Positions 1-6,607 are shown, numbered from the stretch's first letter. The stretch is DNA of 7,393 nt from an uncultured Caulobacterales bacterium (GCA_903889785.1 CAISYT010000035.1:1-7393); one strand, 5' to 3'. The notes: generated from the letters alone by a model not told the origin. Made by a program: numbers and translations.

Positions 1-2
1 AT

Positions 3-1229
3 TCGATCAAGGCCATGGTGCTGTCACCCGGCGCACCCCTTACCCATCCCGCACCGCACTGGACCGTGAGTAGGGCGAAAGATGCCGGGGTCGAGATCGT
101 CGGCGACGTCGAGCTCTTTGCCCGCGCGGTGAACGCTGCCCCGGCCCATAAACGGCCTAGGGTGGCCGCCATCACCGGCACCAATGGCAAGTCGACCACC
201 ACAGCTCTGTTGGGGCACCTGTGCCGCACCGCCGGTCGAGACACCCGCGTGGGCGGTAATATCGGCTTTGGCGTGCTGGGCCTGGAAGGCATGCATGGCG
301 GGGCTGTCTATGTGCTGGAGCTGTCGTCCTATCAGCTCGACCTGACCCGCAGCCTCAAGTCTGATGTGGCGGTCCTGCTCAACATCACACCCGACCACCT
401 GGACCGCCACGGCGGCATGGATGGCTATGTCGAGGCCAAGCGTCGGGTGTTCCTGAATCAGGCCCGTGGCGACACTGCGGTGATCGGGGTTGACGATCCC
501 TATTGTCAGCGCATCTGCACAGAAATTACCGCCGCCAACCAACGGACTATCTGGCCGATCAGCGCGGCGCGGGCCATGGGGCGCGGGGTCTATGCCCTGC
601 AGGGTATGCTTTACGATGCCACCGGTGAGCGGGTTCTGGAGGTGGCAGACCTGCTGCGCGCGAAATCCCTGCCCGGACGCCACAATTGGCAGAACGCTGC
701 CGCAGCCTACGCTGCCGCCCGTGGCCTGGGCATCTCCGCCGCCGACGCTGCGGATGGATTGATGAGTTTTCCGGGTCTGGCGCACCGGATGGAGACCGTG
801 GCCATGATGGGCCGAGTGCGGATGGTCAACGACTCCAAGGCCACCAACGCCGACGCGGCGCGACAGGCTATGTCGAGCTATCCCAAGGTGCGCTGGATCG
901 CGGGGGGCGTGCCGAAAGCCGGCGGTATTGATAGCCTGATCGACCTATTTCCACGCGTCACCGCAGCCTATCTGATTGGTGAGGCCGCTGGGGATTTCGC
1001 CAAGACCCTAGATGGCCATGTGCCGGCTCGGATCTGTGGCACCCTTCAGGCAGCTGTAAAGGCCGCCTATGCCGATGCCTGCACCAGCGGCGAGGACGAA
1101 GTGGTTTTACTCTCGCCCGCCTGTGCCTCGTTCGACCAGTATCCCGACTTCGAGGTCCGCGGTGACGACTTCCGCGCCATTGTGAAATCCATGGCCCCCA
1201 AGGCCGTGCGCGGGGAGGCCGTCGGATGA
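3..1229 (+). CDS. murD: UDP-N-acetylmuramoyl-L-alanine--D-glutamate ligase MurD (5' end outside window)
   Basis: This cytoplasmic ATP-dependent ligase adds D-glutamate to UDP-MurNAc-L-Ala, the second amino acid of the peptidoglycan stem. The frame is open to the left edge, and the sequence VLSPGAPL just inside it is internal to the family. The ATG at 15 is therefore an internal Met, and roughly 50-60 N-terminal residues of the UDP-binding domain are missing. Counting from that Met, I see the P-loop GTNGKST (55-61), then VGGNIG, LELSSYQLD, the central-domain block NITPDHLDRHGG, HNWQNA, and the C-terminal domain motifs VNDSKATNADA and LLSPACASFDQY near the end. All expected Mur-ligase blocks are present and in order. 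The stop codon overlaps the ftsW start as ATGA, so the two genes are probably translationally coupled. Identity is very secure; only the true start is unseen. Confidence 0.97.
   Translation, partial: SIKAMVLSPGAPLTHPAPHWTVSRAKDAGVEIVGDVELFARAVNAAPAHKRPRVAAITGTNGKSTTTALLGHLCRTAGRDTRVGGNIGFGVLGLEGMHGGAVYVLELSSYQLDLTRSLKSDVAVLLNITPDHLDRHGGMDGYVEAKRRVFLNQARGDTAVIGVDDPYCQRICTEITAANQRTIWPISAARAMGRGVYALQGMLYDATGERVLEVADLLRAKSLPGRHNWQNAAAAYAAARGLGISAADAADGLMSFPGLAHRMETVAMMGRVRMVNDSKATNADAARQAMSSYPKVRWIAGGVPKAGGIDSLIDLFPRVTAAYLIGEAAGDFAKTLDGHVPARICGTLQAAVKAAYADACTSGEDEVVLLSPACASFDQYPDFEVRGDDFRAIVKSMAPKAVRGEAVG
1213..1219 (+). promoter_or_regulatory. ribosome binding site of ftsW inside the murD 3' end
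   Basis: GGGGAGG lies 6 bases before the ATG at 1226 and within the last codons of murD. It is a near-ideal Shine-Dalgarno sequence and supports the 4-base overlapping start over any downstream Met. Confidence 0.75.
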
Positions 1230-2440
1230 CCGAGGTTCTGCGCGATGAAGCCCCTGCGCCGGGCACCGATACCCATGCGCATGCCAATGCCTTTTCCCGC
1301 AACGATCGATCGCATATCGGGGTTTGGTGGTGGACGACCGACCATCTAATGTTGGGAGCTCTAGGGGCCCTAATCGGGTTGGGTGTGATGCTGTCGTTCG
1401 CGGCCAGTCCCGCGGCGGCCTCGCGACTGGGTCTGCCCGATCCGTTTCACTTCGCCATCCGCCAGTTGATATTTGCGGGCATGAGCACCGCTATGCTGAT
1501 GGCGGTTTCGATGCTCACGCCGCGTGGGATTCGGCGCGCCGCGTTCTTTGTCTATGTGATCGCCGTGGTGATCATGGCGACCCTGCCGTTCATAGGCCAC
1601 GAGGCTAAGGGGGCCACGCGCTGGCTGCACATTGGCGGCTTTACCCTGCAACCGTCTGAATTCATGAAGCCGGCCCTGATCGTGCTGGTGAGTTGGATGT
1701 TTGCCGAGGGTCAGAAGGGCGAAGGTGTGCCCGGTGTATCGATCGGCTTCACCCTCTATTTGATTGCAGTGACCCTATTGCTCCTGGAACCCGACGTCGG
1801 CCAGACGGTGTTAATTACCATCGCATTCGGGGCGGCCTTCTGGATGGCGGGCGTACCGATGACCTGGGTGATTGGGCTAGGCGTTGTGGCCGTCTCAGTC
1901 TTGATGAGCACCTATTTCGTATTCGACCACGTGCATGCGCGCGTACAGAAATTTATTAATCCTGACACTGCCGACACGCATCAGATCACTCGCGCATCCG
2001 AAGCGATTGCCGCCGGCGGCCTTATTGGGCGAGGCCCGGGCGAAGGGGTGATGAAGCGCAATGTGCCCGATATGAACACCGACTTCATCTATTCGGTCGC
2101 CGCTGAGGAATACGGCCTAGTGCTGTCGCTTATTTTGATCACCTTGTTCGCGGTGGTTGTGGTGCGCGGCATCCTCAAGTCGATGAAGCTTTCCGACTCT
2201 TTCGAGCAGGCAGCTGCCGCTGCGCTTTTCGTGCTGTTCGGCCAGCAGGCCTTGATCAATATCGCCGTGAATCTGGCACTGATCCCGACCAAGGGCATGA
2301 CCCTGCCGTTCATTAGCTATGGGGGTTCGTCCATGCTGGCCATGGGTCTGACCATGGGTATGGCCCTTGCTCTGATCCGCAAGCGGCCGGGGGCCTATGG
2401 TGAGGTTGAAGGTCCCGCCAAGGCGGGAGTGTTCGGCTAA
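1226..2440 (+). CDS. ftsW: septal peptidoglycan glycosyltransferase FtsW (SEDS family)
   Basis: FtsW is the inner-membrane SEDS polymerase that builds septal glycan strands from lipid II, working with a class B PBP. The 404 residues have a polar cytoplasmic N-terminus (about 1-38, ending WWWTTDH) followed by about ten hydrophobic segments to about 385. SEDS motifs seen are KGATRWLHIGGF with QPSEFMKPA (128-150), EPDVGQT (188-194), the extracellular-loop block NTDFIYSVAAEE (284-295) with the presumed catalytic Asp286, QALINIAVNL (341-350), and PTKGMTLPFISYGGSS (354-369). Most family members I recall have His directly before the TD pair; here it is Asn284. The start is fixed by the ATGA overlap with murD and by a strong GGGGAGG at 1213-1219, 6 bases upstream. 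The C-terminus encodes a hairpin that covers the murG ribosome binding site. Confidence 0.97.
   Translation: MTEVLRDEAPAPGTDTHAHANAFSRNDRSHIGVWWWTTDHLMLGALGALIGLGVMLSFAASPAAASRLGLPDPFHFAIRQLIFAGMSTAMLMAVSMLTPRGIRRAAFFVYVIAVVIMATLPFIGHEAKGATRWLHIGGFTLQPSEFMKPALIVLVSWMFAEGQKGEGVPGVSIGFTLYLIAVTLLLLEPDVGQTVLITIAFGAAFWMAGVPMTWVIGLGVVAVSVLMSTYFVFDHVHARVQKFINPDTADTHQITRASEAIAAGGLIGRGPGEGVMKRNVPDMNTDFIYSVAAEEYGLVLSLILITLFAVVVVRGILKSMKLSDSFEQAAAAALFVLFGQQALINIAVNLALIPTKGMTLPFISYGGSSMLAMGLTMGMALALIRKRPGAYGEVEGPAKAGVFG
2413..2428 (+). promoter_or_regulatory. inverted repeat covering the murG ribosome binding site
   Basis: TCCCGCC at 2413-2419 and GGCGGGA at 2422-2428 are perfect inverted repeats separated by AA. 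As RNA this would most likely fold as a 6-bp, GC-rich stem closed by a CAAG tetraloop. The right arm contains most of GGGAG (2425-2429), the best Shine-Dalgarno candidate for the murG ATG at 2440. The element lies in the last codons of ftsW. The inference is that a ribosome finishing ftsW would open the stem, tying murG translation to ftsW translation. The repeat is seen directly; the function is inferred and could be a by-product of GC-rich codons for G-P-A-K-A-G. Confidence 0.45.
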
Positions 2441-3540
2441 TGGCAGGTCGGCTCGCCGTTGTGGCCGCGGGCGGCACGGGCGGGCATCTGTTCCCCGCTC
2501 AGGCCCTGGCCGAGGCGCTCAGGCGTCGCGGTTGGCGCATCGTGCTGGCGACGGACGAGCGTGGCGCGGCCTTTGCTGACAAATTCCCCTGCGAGGAGCG
2601 GCTGGCCCTGGCCGCAGCAACCGCCAAAAGCGGCGACATCGTCGGTATGATCCGCGCCGGTCTGATCGTGGCGCGCGGCGTGATACAGGCCCGAAAGGCC
2701 TTCAAGCGGCTGGACCCGGCCATTGTGATCGGCTTCGGCGGCTATCCCGCCTTGCCAGGCCTACTGGCGGCGCTGGGGCAGAAGCGGCCGACGATCATCC
2801 ACGAACAGAACGCGGTAATGGGGCGTGTGAATCGCTACTTGGCCCCCAAGGTCAGTGCCCTAGCCTGCGCCTTCCCGACTCTGGAGCGGGCGACGCCCTG
2901 CATCAGGCTGGCGGCGCATGTGATTGGTAATCCGGTTCGGCCCGAGATCAGGGCCCTGGCGAACGTGCCCTACGAGCCGCCGCTTGGCCCGGATGGACCG
3001 GTGCGTCTGCTGGTGACCGGCGGTAGCCAGGGCGCGCGGCTGCTCTCTGAACTCACGCCTCAAGCGGTCCGTGCGCTGCCGGAACGCCTCCGTGCCCGGC
3101 TGCAAGTGCAACAGCAAACCCGGCCCGAGTCGATGGACAGCGCTCGCCGCACCTACGCAGACTGTCTGGTCAAGGCCGAGATTGCGCCGTTCTTCCGCGA
3201 TATGGCGGGGCGCCTGGGCACCGCGCATCTTGTGCTTGGCCGCGCGGGCGCCTCGACGGTAAGCGAACTTGCGGCGGCCGGTCGGCCATCGATCCTGGTG
3301 CCGCTCAAAATCGCGGCAGACGATCACCAGAGGTTCAATGCTAAGTTATTGGAGGATGCCGGAGCTGCTGCCGTGGCGTCTGAAGACGAACTGACGGTTG
3401 AGAGTTTGGCTGGGGCGTTGAGAGCCTTGTTGGAAGATCCGGGCCGGTTGGAACGGATGTCCGCGAGCGCACGCTCCGTCGCCCAACTCGATGCGGCGGA
3501 AAATCTGGCGGACTTGGTCGAGGAACTCGCCCGGCCCTAA
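2440..3540 (+). CDS. murG: undecaprenyldiphospho-muramoylpentapeptide beta-N-acetylglucosaminyltransferase MurG
   Basis: MurG transfers GlcNAc from UDP-GlcNAc to lipid I at the cytoplasmic face of the inner membrane, giving lipid II. The 366-residue length is normal for this GT-B, family 28 enzyme. The N-terminal lobe has the glycine-rich AAGGTGGHLFPA (GGTGGH at 11-16), GFGGYPALPG (98-107) and HEQNAVMGRVNR (121-132). The C-terminal lobe has the second glycine-rich loop GGSQGAR (194-200), GRAGASTVSE with Glu276 for the UDP ribose, and HQRFNA (296-301) at the nucleotide-sugar site. The start ATG shares its first base with the ftsW stop (TAATG). The gene ends the first operon segment: the next gene downstream faces it. 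All catalytic and binding motifs are intact. Confidence 0.97.
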   Translation: MAGRLAVVAAGGTGGHLFPAQALAEALRRRGWRIVLATDERGAAFADKFPCEERLALAAATAKSGDIVGMIRAGLIVARGVIQARKAFKRLDPAIVIGFGGYPALPGLLAALGQKRPTIIHEQNAVMGRVNRYLAPKVSALACAFPTLERATPCIRLAAHVIGNPVRPEIRALANVPYEPPLGPDGPVRLLVTGGSQGARLLSELTPQAVRALPERLRARLQVQQQTRPESMDSARRTYADCLVKAEIAPFFRDMAGRLGTAHLVLGRAGASTVSELAAAGRPSILVPLKIAADDHQRFNAKLLEDAGAAAVASEDELTVESLAGALRALLEDPGRLERMSASARSVAQLDAAENLADLVEELARP

Positions 3541-3544
3541 GCGC

Positions 3545-3563
3545 GATCCTTGCCCGCAGGATT
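3545..3563. terminator. weak hairpin in the convergent murG / - strand gene spacer
   Basis: ATCCT (3546-3550) and AGGAT (3558-3562) form a 5-bp stem, extendable by a G-U pair, around a 7-base loop. It is followed on the + strand by TAAATTTA rather than a T-tract. A separate run of five Ts at 3609-3613 follows GGGG and overlaps the stop codon of the - strand gene, but only an imperfect long-loop stem (ATCCC with GGGGT) precedes it. One of these may end transcription from either side. Neither is a textbook intrinsic terminator. Confidence 0.2.
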
Positions 3564-3611
3564 AAATTTACCGACGATCCCGGGGTTCAGTGGCGCGCAC
3601 AGCTGGGGTTT

Positions 3612-4163
3612 TTATTGCGTGGTCGCAGCCTGTTGGCGACGCGCCTGCTCGCGCACATCACGCCCCATCCTGGCGGCGGCGGCCCGGGTCGGGACCACAT
3701 AGCCTGGAAGCTGCGCCAGGCCGCCACAAAGGCCGGCACCAACGTCATAGTAGTCGCTGGCACTGATCGGAGTGGGTCGGCCGGCAGGCGTGGTTAGCAC
3801 CTCGGAATCCTTGGCGTCATAGCCGGAAAGGCCCAGTTCAGTCGCGGTCTTGGCATCGCAGTCAAAGCGAACATCGGCGGCGGTCGCCCCCACCATCTTG
3901 CCGTTGGCTGAGACGGCAGGATCGTAGAAGGTCAGCACCGTGGCCTCGACGCTCCGGCCTTGGCGGTGAACCTCGTCCAACGCCAGGAACAGGGCCATGT
4001 TCGGACTTCCGCCGATCAGGATCATACGGCCCTCCGGCAAGGGCACGGACAACTGTGGCCGGGCCTGCACCTGCGCCATAGCGCTGCCGCTGAGGCTAAA
4101 GATCAGCGCACTGACGATACCACATATTGCTAAAGTGACGCTTCCCACGCGCGCATTAGCCAC
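3612..4163 (-). CDS. exported protein of unknown function, opposing the mur genes
   Basis: I do not recognise the family. Reading from the GTG at 4163 gives 183 residues. The start is chosen because it gives a good Sec signal peptide: a short n-region with Arg5, a hydrophobic stretch from about 7 to 24, and an AMA-Q cleavage site after residue 30. AGAGG also lies 4 bases upstream of the GTG. The frame stays open further upstream to 4637, but that part is antisense to murC and has no signal-like start. The mature part has a hydrophobic strand RMILIGG (46-52), VEATVLTFYDP (72-82), FDCDAKT (100-106) and GAGLCGGL (142-149), and a basic, Gln/Ala-rich tail. Cys102 and Cys146 are the only mature cysteines and could pair in the periplasm. 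The DC-containing core faintly recalls surface-adhesin-E-like small domains, but that is only a guess. The gene splits murG from murC on the opposite strand. Confidence 0.7.
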   Translation of the reverse strand: MANARVGSVTLAICGIVSALIFSLSGSAMAQVQARPQLSVPLPEGRMILIGGSPNMALFLALDEVHRQGRSVEATVLTFYDPAVSANGKMVGATAADVRFDCDAKTATELGLSGYDAKDSEVLTTPAGRPTPISASDYYDVGAGLCGGLAQLPGYVVPTRAAAARMGRDVREQARRQQAATTQ

Positions 4164-4176
4164 GCTGCCTCTGCTC

Positions 4177-4200
4177 AGGCAAGCCGTTAGGCAAGCCCTT
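4177..4200. repeat. two-copy 12-bp tandem repeat upstream of the exported-protein gene
   Basis: AGGCAAGCCGTT (4177-4188) is followed at once by AGGCAAGCCCTT (4189-4200), identical at 11 of 12 positions. A looser third copy of the core, GGCCAAGCCG, occurs at 4230-4239 with one inserted base. The pair begins 13 bases upstream of the GTG of the - strand gene, within its leader or promoter. A 12-base period is close to one helical turn and would suit a side-by-side binding site, but this is inference. Confidence 0.6.
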
Positions 4201-4233
4201 GGCTCGGTCTTGAGCGCGCGGTTATTGATGGCC

Positions 4234-4246
4234 AAGCCGACGGCTT
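4234..4246. repeat. short palindrome AAGCCG-A-CGGCTT
   Basis: AAGCCG (4234-4239) and CGGCTT (4241-4246) are perfect inverted repeats around a single A. The left arm repeats the AAGCC core of the tandem repeat at 4177-4200, so the same core occurs three times in one orientation and once inverted within 70 bases. It could be a dimeric operator, and it lies 34 bases before the murC ATG. No regulator is identified. Confidence 0.35.
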
Positions 4247-4280
4247 TCGGCGCGGAAAGGAATCCTCTAACGCTTTGCAG

Positions 4281-5693
4281 ATGAACAGACGCCCCGTCCC
4301 CTTCGCAATTGGCCCCGTGCACTTCATCGGCATTGGCGGCATCGGCATGAGCGGTATTGCCGAAATCATGCTCCGCATTGGCTACACCGTGCAGGGCAGT
4401 GACACCAAGGCCAGTGCCAATACTGAGCGCCTTGCCAATTTGGGCGCGAAAATTTTCATCGGTCATGACCCGGCCCATGTCGAAGGTGCCAGCGCCATCG
4501 TCTATTCCACGGCGGTGCAGGCCGACAATCCCGAGATAGTCGCCGGCCGGGCGCAGCGGCTGCCTATGGTCAGGCGAGCCGAGATGCTGGCCGAGTTGAT
4601 GCGGTTGCAGTTCTCGGTGGGTGTTGCGGGTACGCATGGCAAGACCACCACCACCTCAATGATCGCGGCCCTGCTCGACTCCGGCGGCCTGGACCCGACT
4701 GTGGTCAATGGTGGGATCATCAATGCCTACGGCACCAACGCCAAGGTTGGCGAGGGCGAATGGATCGTGGTCGAGGCCGACGAAAGCGATGGCTCGTTTC
4801 TGAAGCTGAAATCGACCGTCGGGGTGATCACCAATATCGACGCCGAGCATTTGGACCACTGGGGCGACTTCGAAGCGGTGAAGAAGGGCTTCCGCGATTT
4901 CGTTGAGAATATTCCTTTCTACGGTTTCGCCGCCGTCTGCCTGGATCATCCCGAGGTGCAGGCCCTGGTGGCAGCCGTCGAAAACCGCCGGCTGGTGACC
5001 TATGGAACCAATCCGCAGGCCGAAGTGCGCGTGCTAAACATCGTTCAATCCCCCGAAGGGTCGTCTTTCGATATCGCTGTGACGTCGCACGACGGGCCGC
5101 CGGCGCGGTTTGACGGGCTAAAGTTGCCGATGACGGGCCTGCACAATGTGCTGAATGCCACCGCCGCCGTGGCCATCGCGCGCGAGTTGAAGGTATCCGA
5201 GGATGCCATCCGCAAAGGGTTAGCCTCTTTCGGCGGCGTCAAGCGACGGTTCACCACGATAGGGACTTGGAAGGGCGTGCGCATCGTCGACGACTATGGC
5301 CACCATCCGGTCGAGATCGCGGCTGTGCTCAAGGCTGCTCGCGCGGTCGTCGGTGCGGGCAAGGTCATCGCCGTGGTGCAGCCGCACCGCTACACGCGCC
5401 TGCGCGACCTTATGGCCGATTTCTCCAGTGGTTTTAATGACGCCGATACGGTGATCGTGGCCGACGTCTATAGCGCGGGCGAGCCGCCTATTAAGGGCAT
5501 CGATAAGGATCATCTCGTGGAAGGCCTGCGCCGGTTTGGCCACCGCCGCGTTATCCCATTGCCAGGTCCGCAAGCGCTGGCCGGGATCGTGGCGAAGGAA
5601 GCGGTCGCAGGCGACGTGGTCGTATTGTTAGGTGCGGGTGACATCACGACCTGGGCCTATGCCCTGCCGGGGCAGTTGGAATCCTTGAATTGA
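4281..5693 (+). CDS. murC: UDP-N-acetylmuramate--L-alanine ligase MurC
   Basis: MurC is the cytoplasmic ATP-dependent ligase that adds the first stem residue, L-Ala, to UDP-MurNAc. From ATG 4281 it has 470 residues, a typical length. Domain 1 shows the UDP-binding loop HFIGIGGIGMSGIAE (14-28). Domain 2 has the P-loop GTHGKTTTT (117-125), ADESDGSF (166-173) and NIDAEHLDHW (185-194). Domain 3 has GLHNVLNATAA (286-296), the MurC-specific DDYGHHPVE (337-345), QPHRYTR (367-373) and DVYSAGEPP (395-403). A TTG two codons earlier (4275) is also in frame. ATG is preferred because MNRRPVPFAIGP resembles known N-termini, though GGAAAGGA at 4254-4261 is too far upstream to be a good ribosome binding site. 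The gene restarts the mur run after the opposing gene and probably has its own promoter in 4164-4280. Confidence 0.96.
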   Translation: MNRRPVPFAIGPVHFIGIGGIGMSGIAEIMLRIGYTVQGSDTKASANTERLANLGAKIFIGHDPAHVEGASAIVYSTAVQADNPEIVAGRAQRLPMVRRAEMLAELMRLQFSVGVAGTHGKTTTTSMIAALLDSGGLDPTVVNGGIINAYGTNAKVGEGEWIVVEADESDGSFLKLKSTVGVITNIDAEHLDHWGDFEAVKKGFRDFVENIPFYGFAAVCLDHPEVQALVAAVENRRLVTYGTNPQAEVRVLNIVQSPEGSSFDIAVTSHDGPPARFDGLKLPMTGLHNVLNATAAVAIARELKVSEDAIRKGLASFGGVKRRFTTIGTWKGVRIVDDYGHHPVEIAAVLKAARAVVGAGKVIAVVQPHRYTRLRDLMADFSSGFNDADTVIVADVYSAGEPPIKGIDKDHLVEGLRRFGHRRVIPLPGPQALAGIVAKEAVAGDVVVLLGAGDITTWAYALPGQLESLN

Positions 5694-5707
5694 CAGGGCG
5701 GCCGGTG

Positions 5708-6607
5708 ATGGGCTGGCGCGACGCCTTACCGGCGGTCCGGGGTCGGCTGGCCTTCGACGAGCCGCTCGCGCCTTTTACCTGGCTGAGAGTTGGCGGGCCT
5801 GCCGATGTGCTGTTCTTGCCCGCCGACGAAGACGACCTGGCCGACTTATTAGGGGGTTTGGACCCGGGCGTGCCGGTGACGCCTCTAGGTGTGGGCTCCA
5901 ATACCTTAGTGCGCGACGGCGGTGTCGAGGGCGTGGTGGTGCGGCTTGGCCGGCCGTTCGCCCATGTCGAAACGCAGGGTGTGCGCGTGACGGCCGGGGC
6001 GGCGGCGCTGGATGCCCAGGTGGCCAAGGTCGCGAGCAAGGCGGGTATAGGTGGGCTAGAGTTCCTAACCGGTATTCCTGGAACGATCGGCGGTGCGGTG
6101 TCCATGAATGCCGGCTGCTATGGAAGCGAGATCAAGGATGTGCTGGTCAGTGCGCATGGCCTTGTCCGGCAGGGCAGGGCGGTCAGCTTCAATGATCCGC
6201 ATAGCTTGGGTTACCGCCATGGTTGGGGCTGGGAAGAGGGGGTGATCGTGACCCACGCGGTGTTTGAAGGCCGTCCAGATGAGGCCGCCGCCGTCGAGGC
6301 CCGCATGGCCGCCATATCCGAACGGCGCGAGACGACCCAGCCGATCCGCGAGAAGACCGGCGGCAGCACGTTCAAGAACCCGCCTGGGCATTCGTCTTGG
6401 AAACTGGTCGACGAGGCCGACTGGCGGGGTAAGCCTTTTGGTGGGGCAATGTTCTCGCCGCTGCACAGCAACTTTCTCATAAACGGCGGCGATGCCTCCG
6501 CAGCGGACATCGAAGGTCTGGGCGAGGCGGTTCGCGCCGATGTGCTTGGCAAGTTCGGGATTGAGTTGCATTGGGAGATTAAGCGCCTGGGTAGGGCGCT
6601 GTCTTGA
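5708..6607 (+). CDS. murB: UDP-N-acetylenolpyruvoylglucosamine reductase MurB (type II)
   Basis: MurB is the FAD enzyme that uses NADPH to reduce UDP-GlcNAc-enolpyruvate to UDP-MurNAc, the substrate of the MurC encoded just upstream. From ATG 5708 it has 299 residues. FAD-binding motifs are FTWLRVGGPAD (23-33), PLGVGSNTLVRDGG (59-72) and GLEFLTGIPGTIGGA with VSMNAGCYG (116-139). The substrate domain has GYR (168-170), the catalytic Ser220 in GGSTFKNP, HSNFLINGGDASAADI (253-268) and the acidic catalytic Glu290 in HWEIKRLG. The compact C-terminal half fits type II MurB rather than the longer E. coli type. The start is uncertain: a TTG at 5690 makes a TTGA overlap with the murC stop, and a GTG lies at 5705. 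ATG 5708, or the GTG, is favoured by AGGGCGG at 5695-5701 and by the family-like MGWRDALP. Confidence 0.95.
   Translation: MGWRDALPAVRGRLAFDEPLAPFTWLRVGGPADVLFLPADEDDLADLLGGLDPGVPVTPLGVGSNTLVRDGGVEGVVVRLGRPFAHVETQGVRVTAGAAALDAQVAKVASKAGIGGLEFLTGIPGTIGGAVSMNAGCYGSEIKDVLVSAHGLVRQGRAVSFNDPHSLGYRHGWGWEEGVIVTHAVFEGRPDEAAAVEARMAAISERRETTQPIREKTGGSTFKNPPGHSSWKLVDEADWRGKPFGGAMFSPLHSNFLINGGDASAADIEGLGEAVRADVLGKFGIELHWEIKRLGRALS

Larger units (their letters stand above)
4164..4280. promoter_or_regulatory. divergent intergenic region between the exported-protein gene and murC
   Basis: These 117 bases are the only non-coding stretch from which both the - strand gene and murC can be transcribed, so promoters for both are expected here. 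I could not find a convincing -35/-10 pair on either strand. The region contains a 12-bp tandem repeat near the - strand gene, a short AAGCCG palindrome, and a GAATC site 16 bases before the murC ATG. The case for a promoter rests on gene layout, not on recognised boxes. Confidence 0.45.

Noticed and set aside
24..785. 253-residue open frame antisense to murD
   Set aside because: It is a shadow frame in GC-rich coding DNA. murD on the other strand has every family motif, and the antisense product shows no recognisable domain.
2860..3327. 155-residue antisense frame inside murG
   Set aside because: The composition is rich in Arg, Gly and His, as expected for a shadow of GC-rich codons. It lies wholly within a fully motif-supported murG.
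4122..4133. Lipoprotein signal (lipobox) in the - strand exported protein, at Leu-Ala-Ile-Cys
   Set aside because: The residue before Cys is Ile rather than Gly, Ala or Ser. The Cys lies near the start of the hydrophobic core, and a good AMA-Q signal peptidase I site lies further on.
4210..4238. TTGAGC as a -35 box with CAAGCC at a 17-base spacing as -10 for murC
   Set aside because: The -35 match is fair, but the sequence at the -10 position does not resemble TATAAT or the alphaproteobacterial variant.
4275..4280. TTG at 4275 as the murC start
   Set aside because: It adds only Met-Gln. The following ATG at 4281 gives a normal family N-terminus. Neither has an ideally spaced Shine-Dalgarno, so TTG is not excluded but is less likely.
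3997..4284. 95-residue + strand frame over the exported-protein gene and running into the murC start
   Set aside because: It has no ribosome binding site or recognisable domain. It is opposite a frame with a proper signal peptide and ends within the start of murC.
4164..4637. N-terminal extension of the - strand gene up to an ATG at 4637
   Set aside because: It is the antisense of the murC start and the intergenic region. It would bury a clear signal peptide 158 residues inside the protein, and it shows no domain-like sequence.
5644..6105. 153-residue antisense frame across the murC-murB junction
   Set aside because: Its low-complexity Pro/Ser/Thr-rich product is typical of a reverse-complement shadow. 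Both sense genes are intact here.
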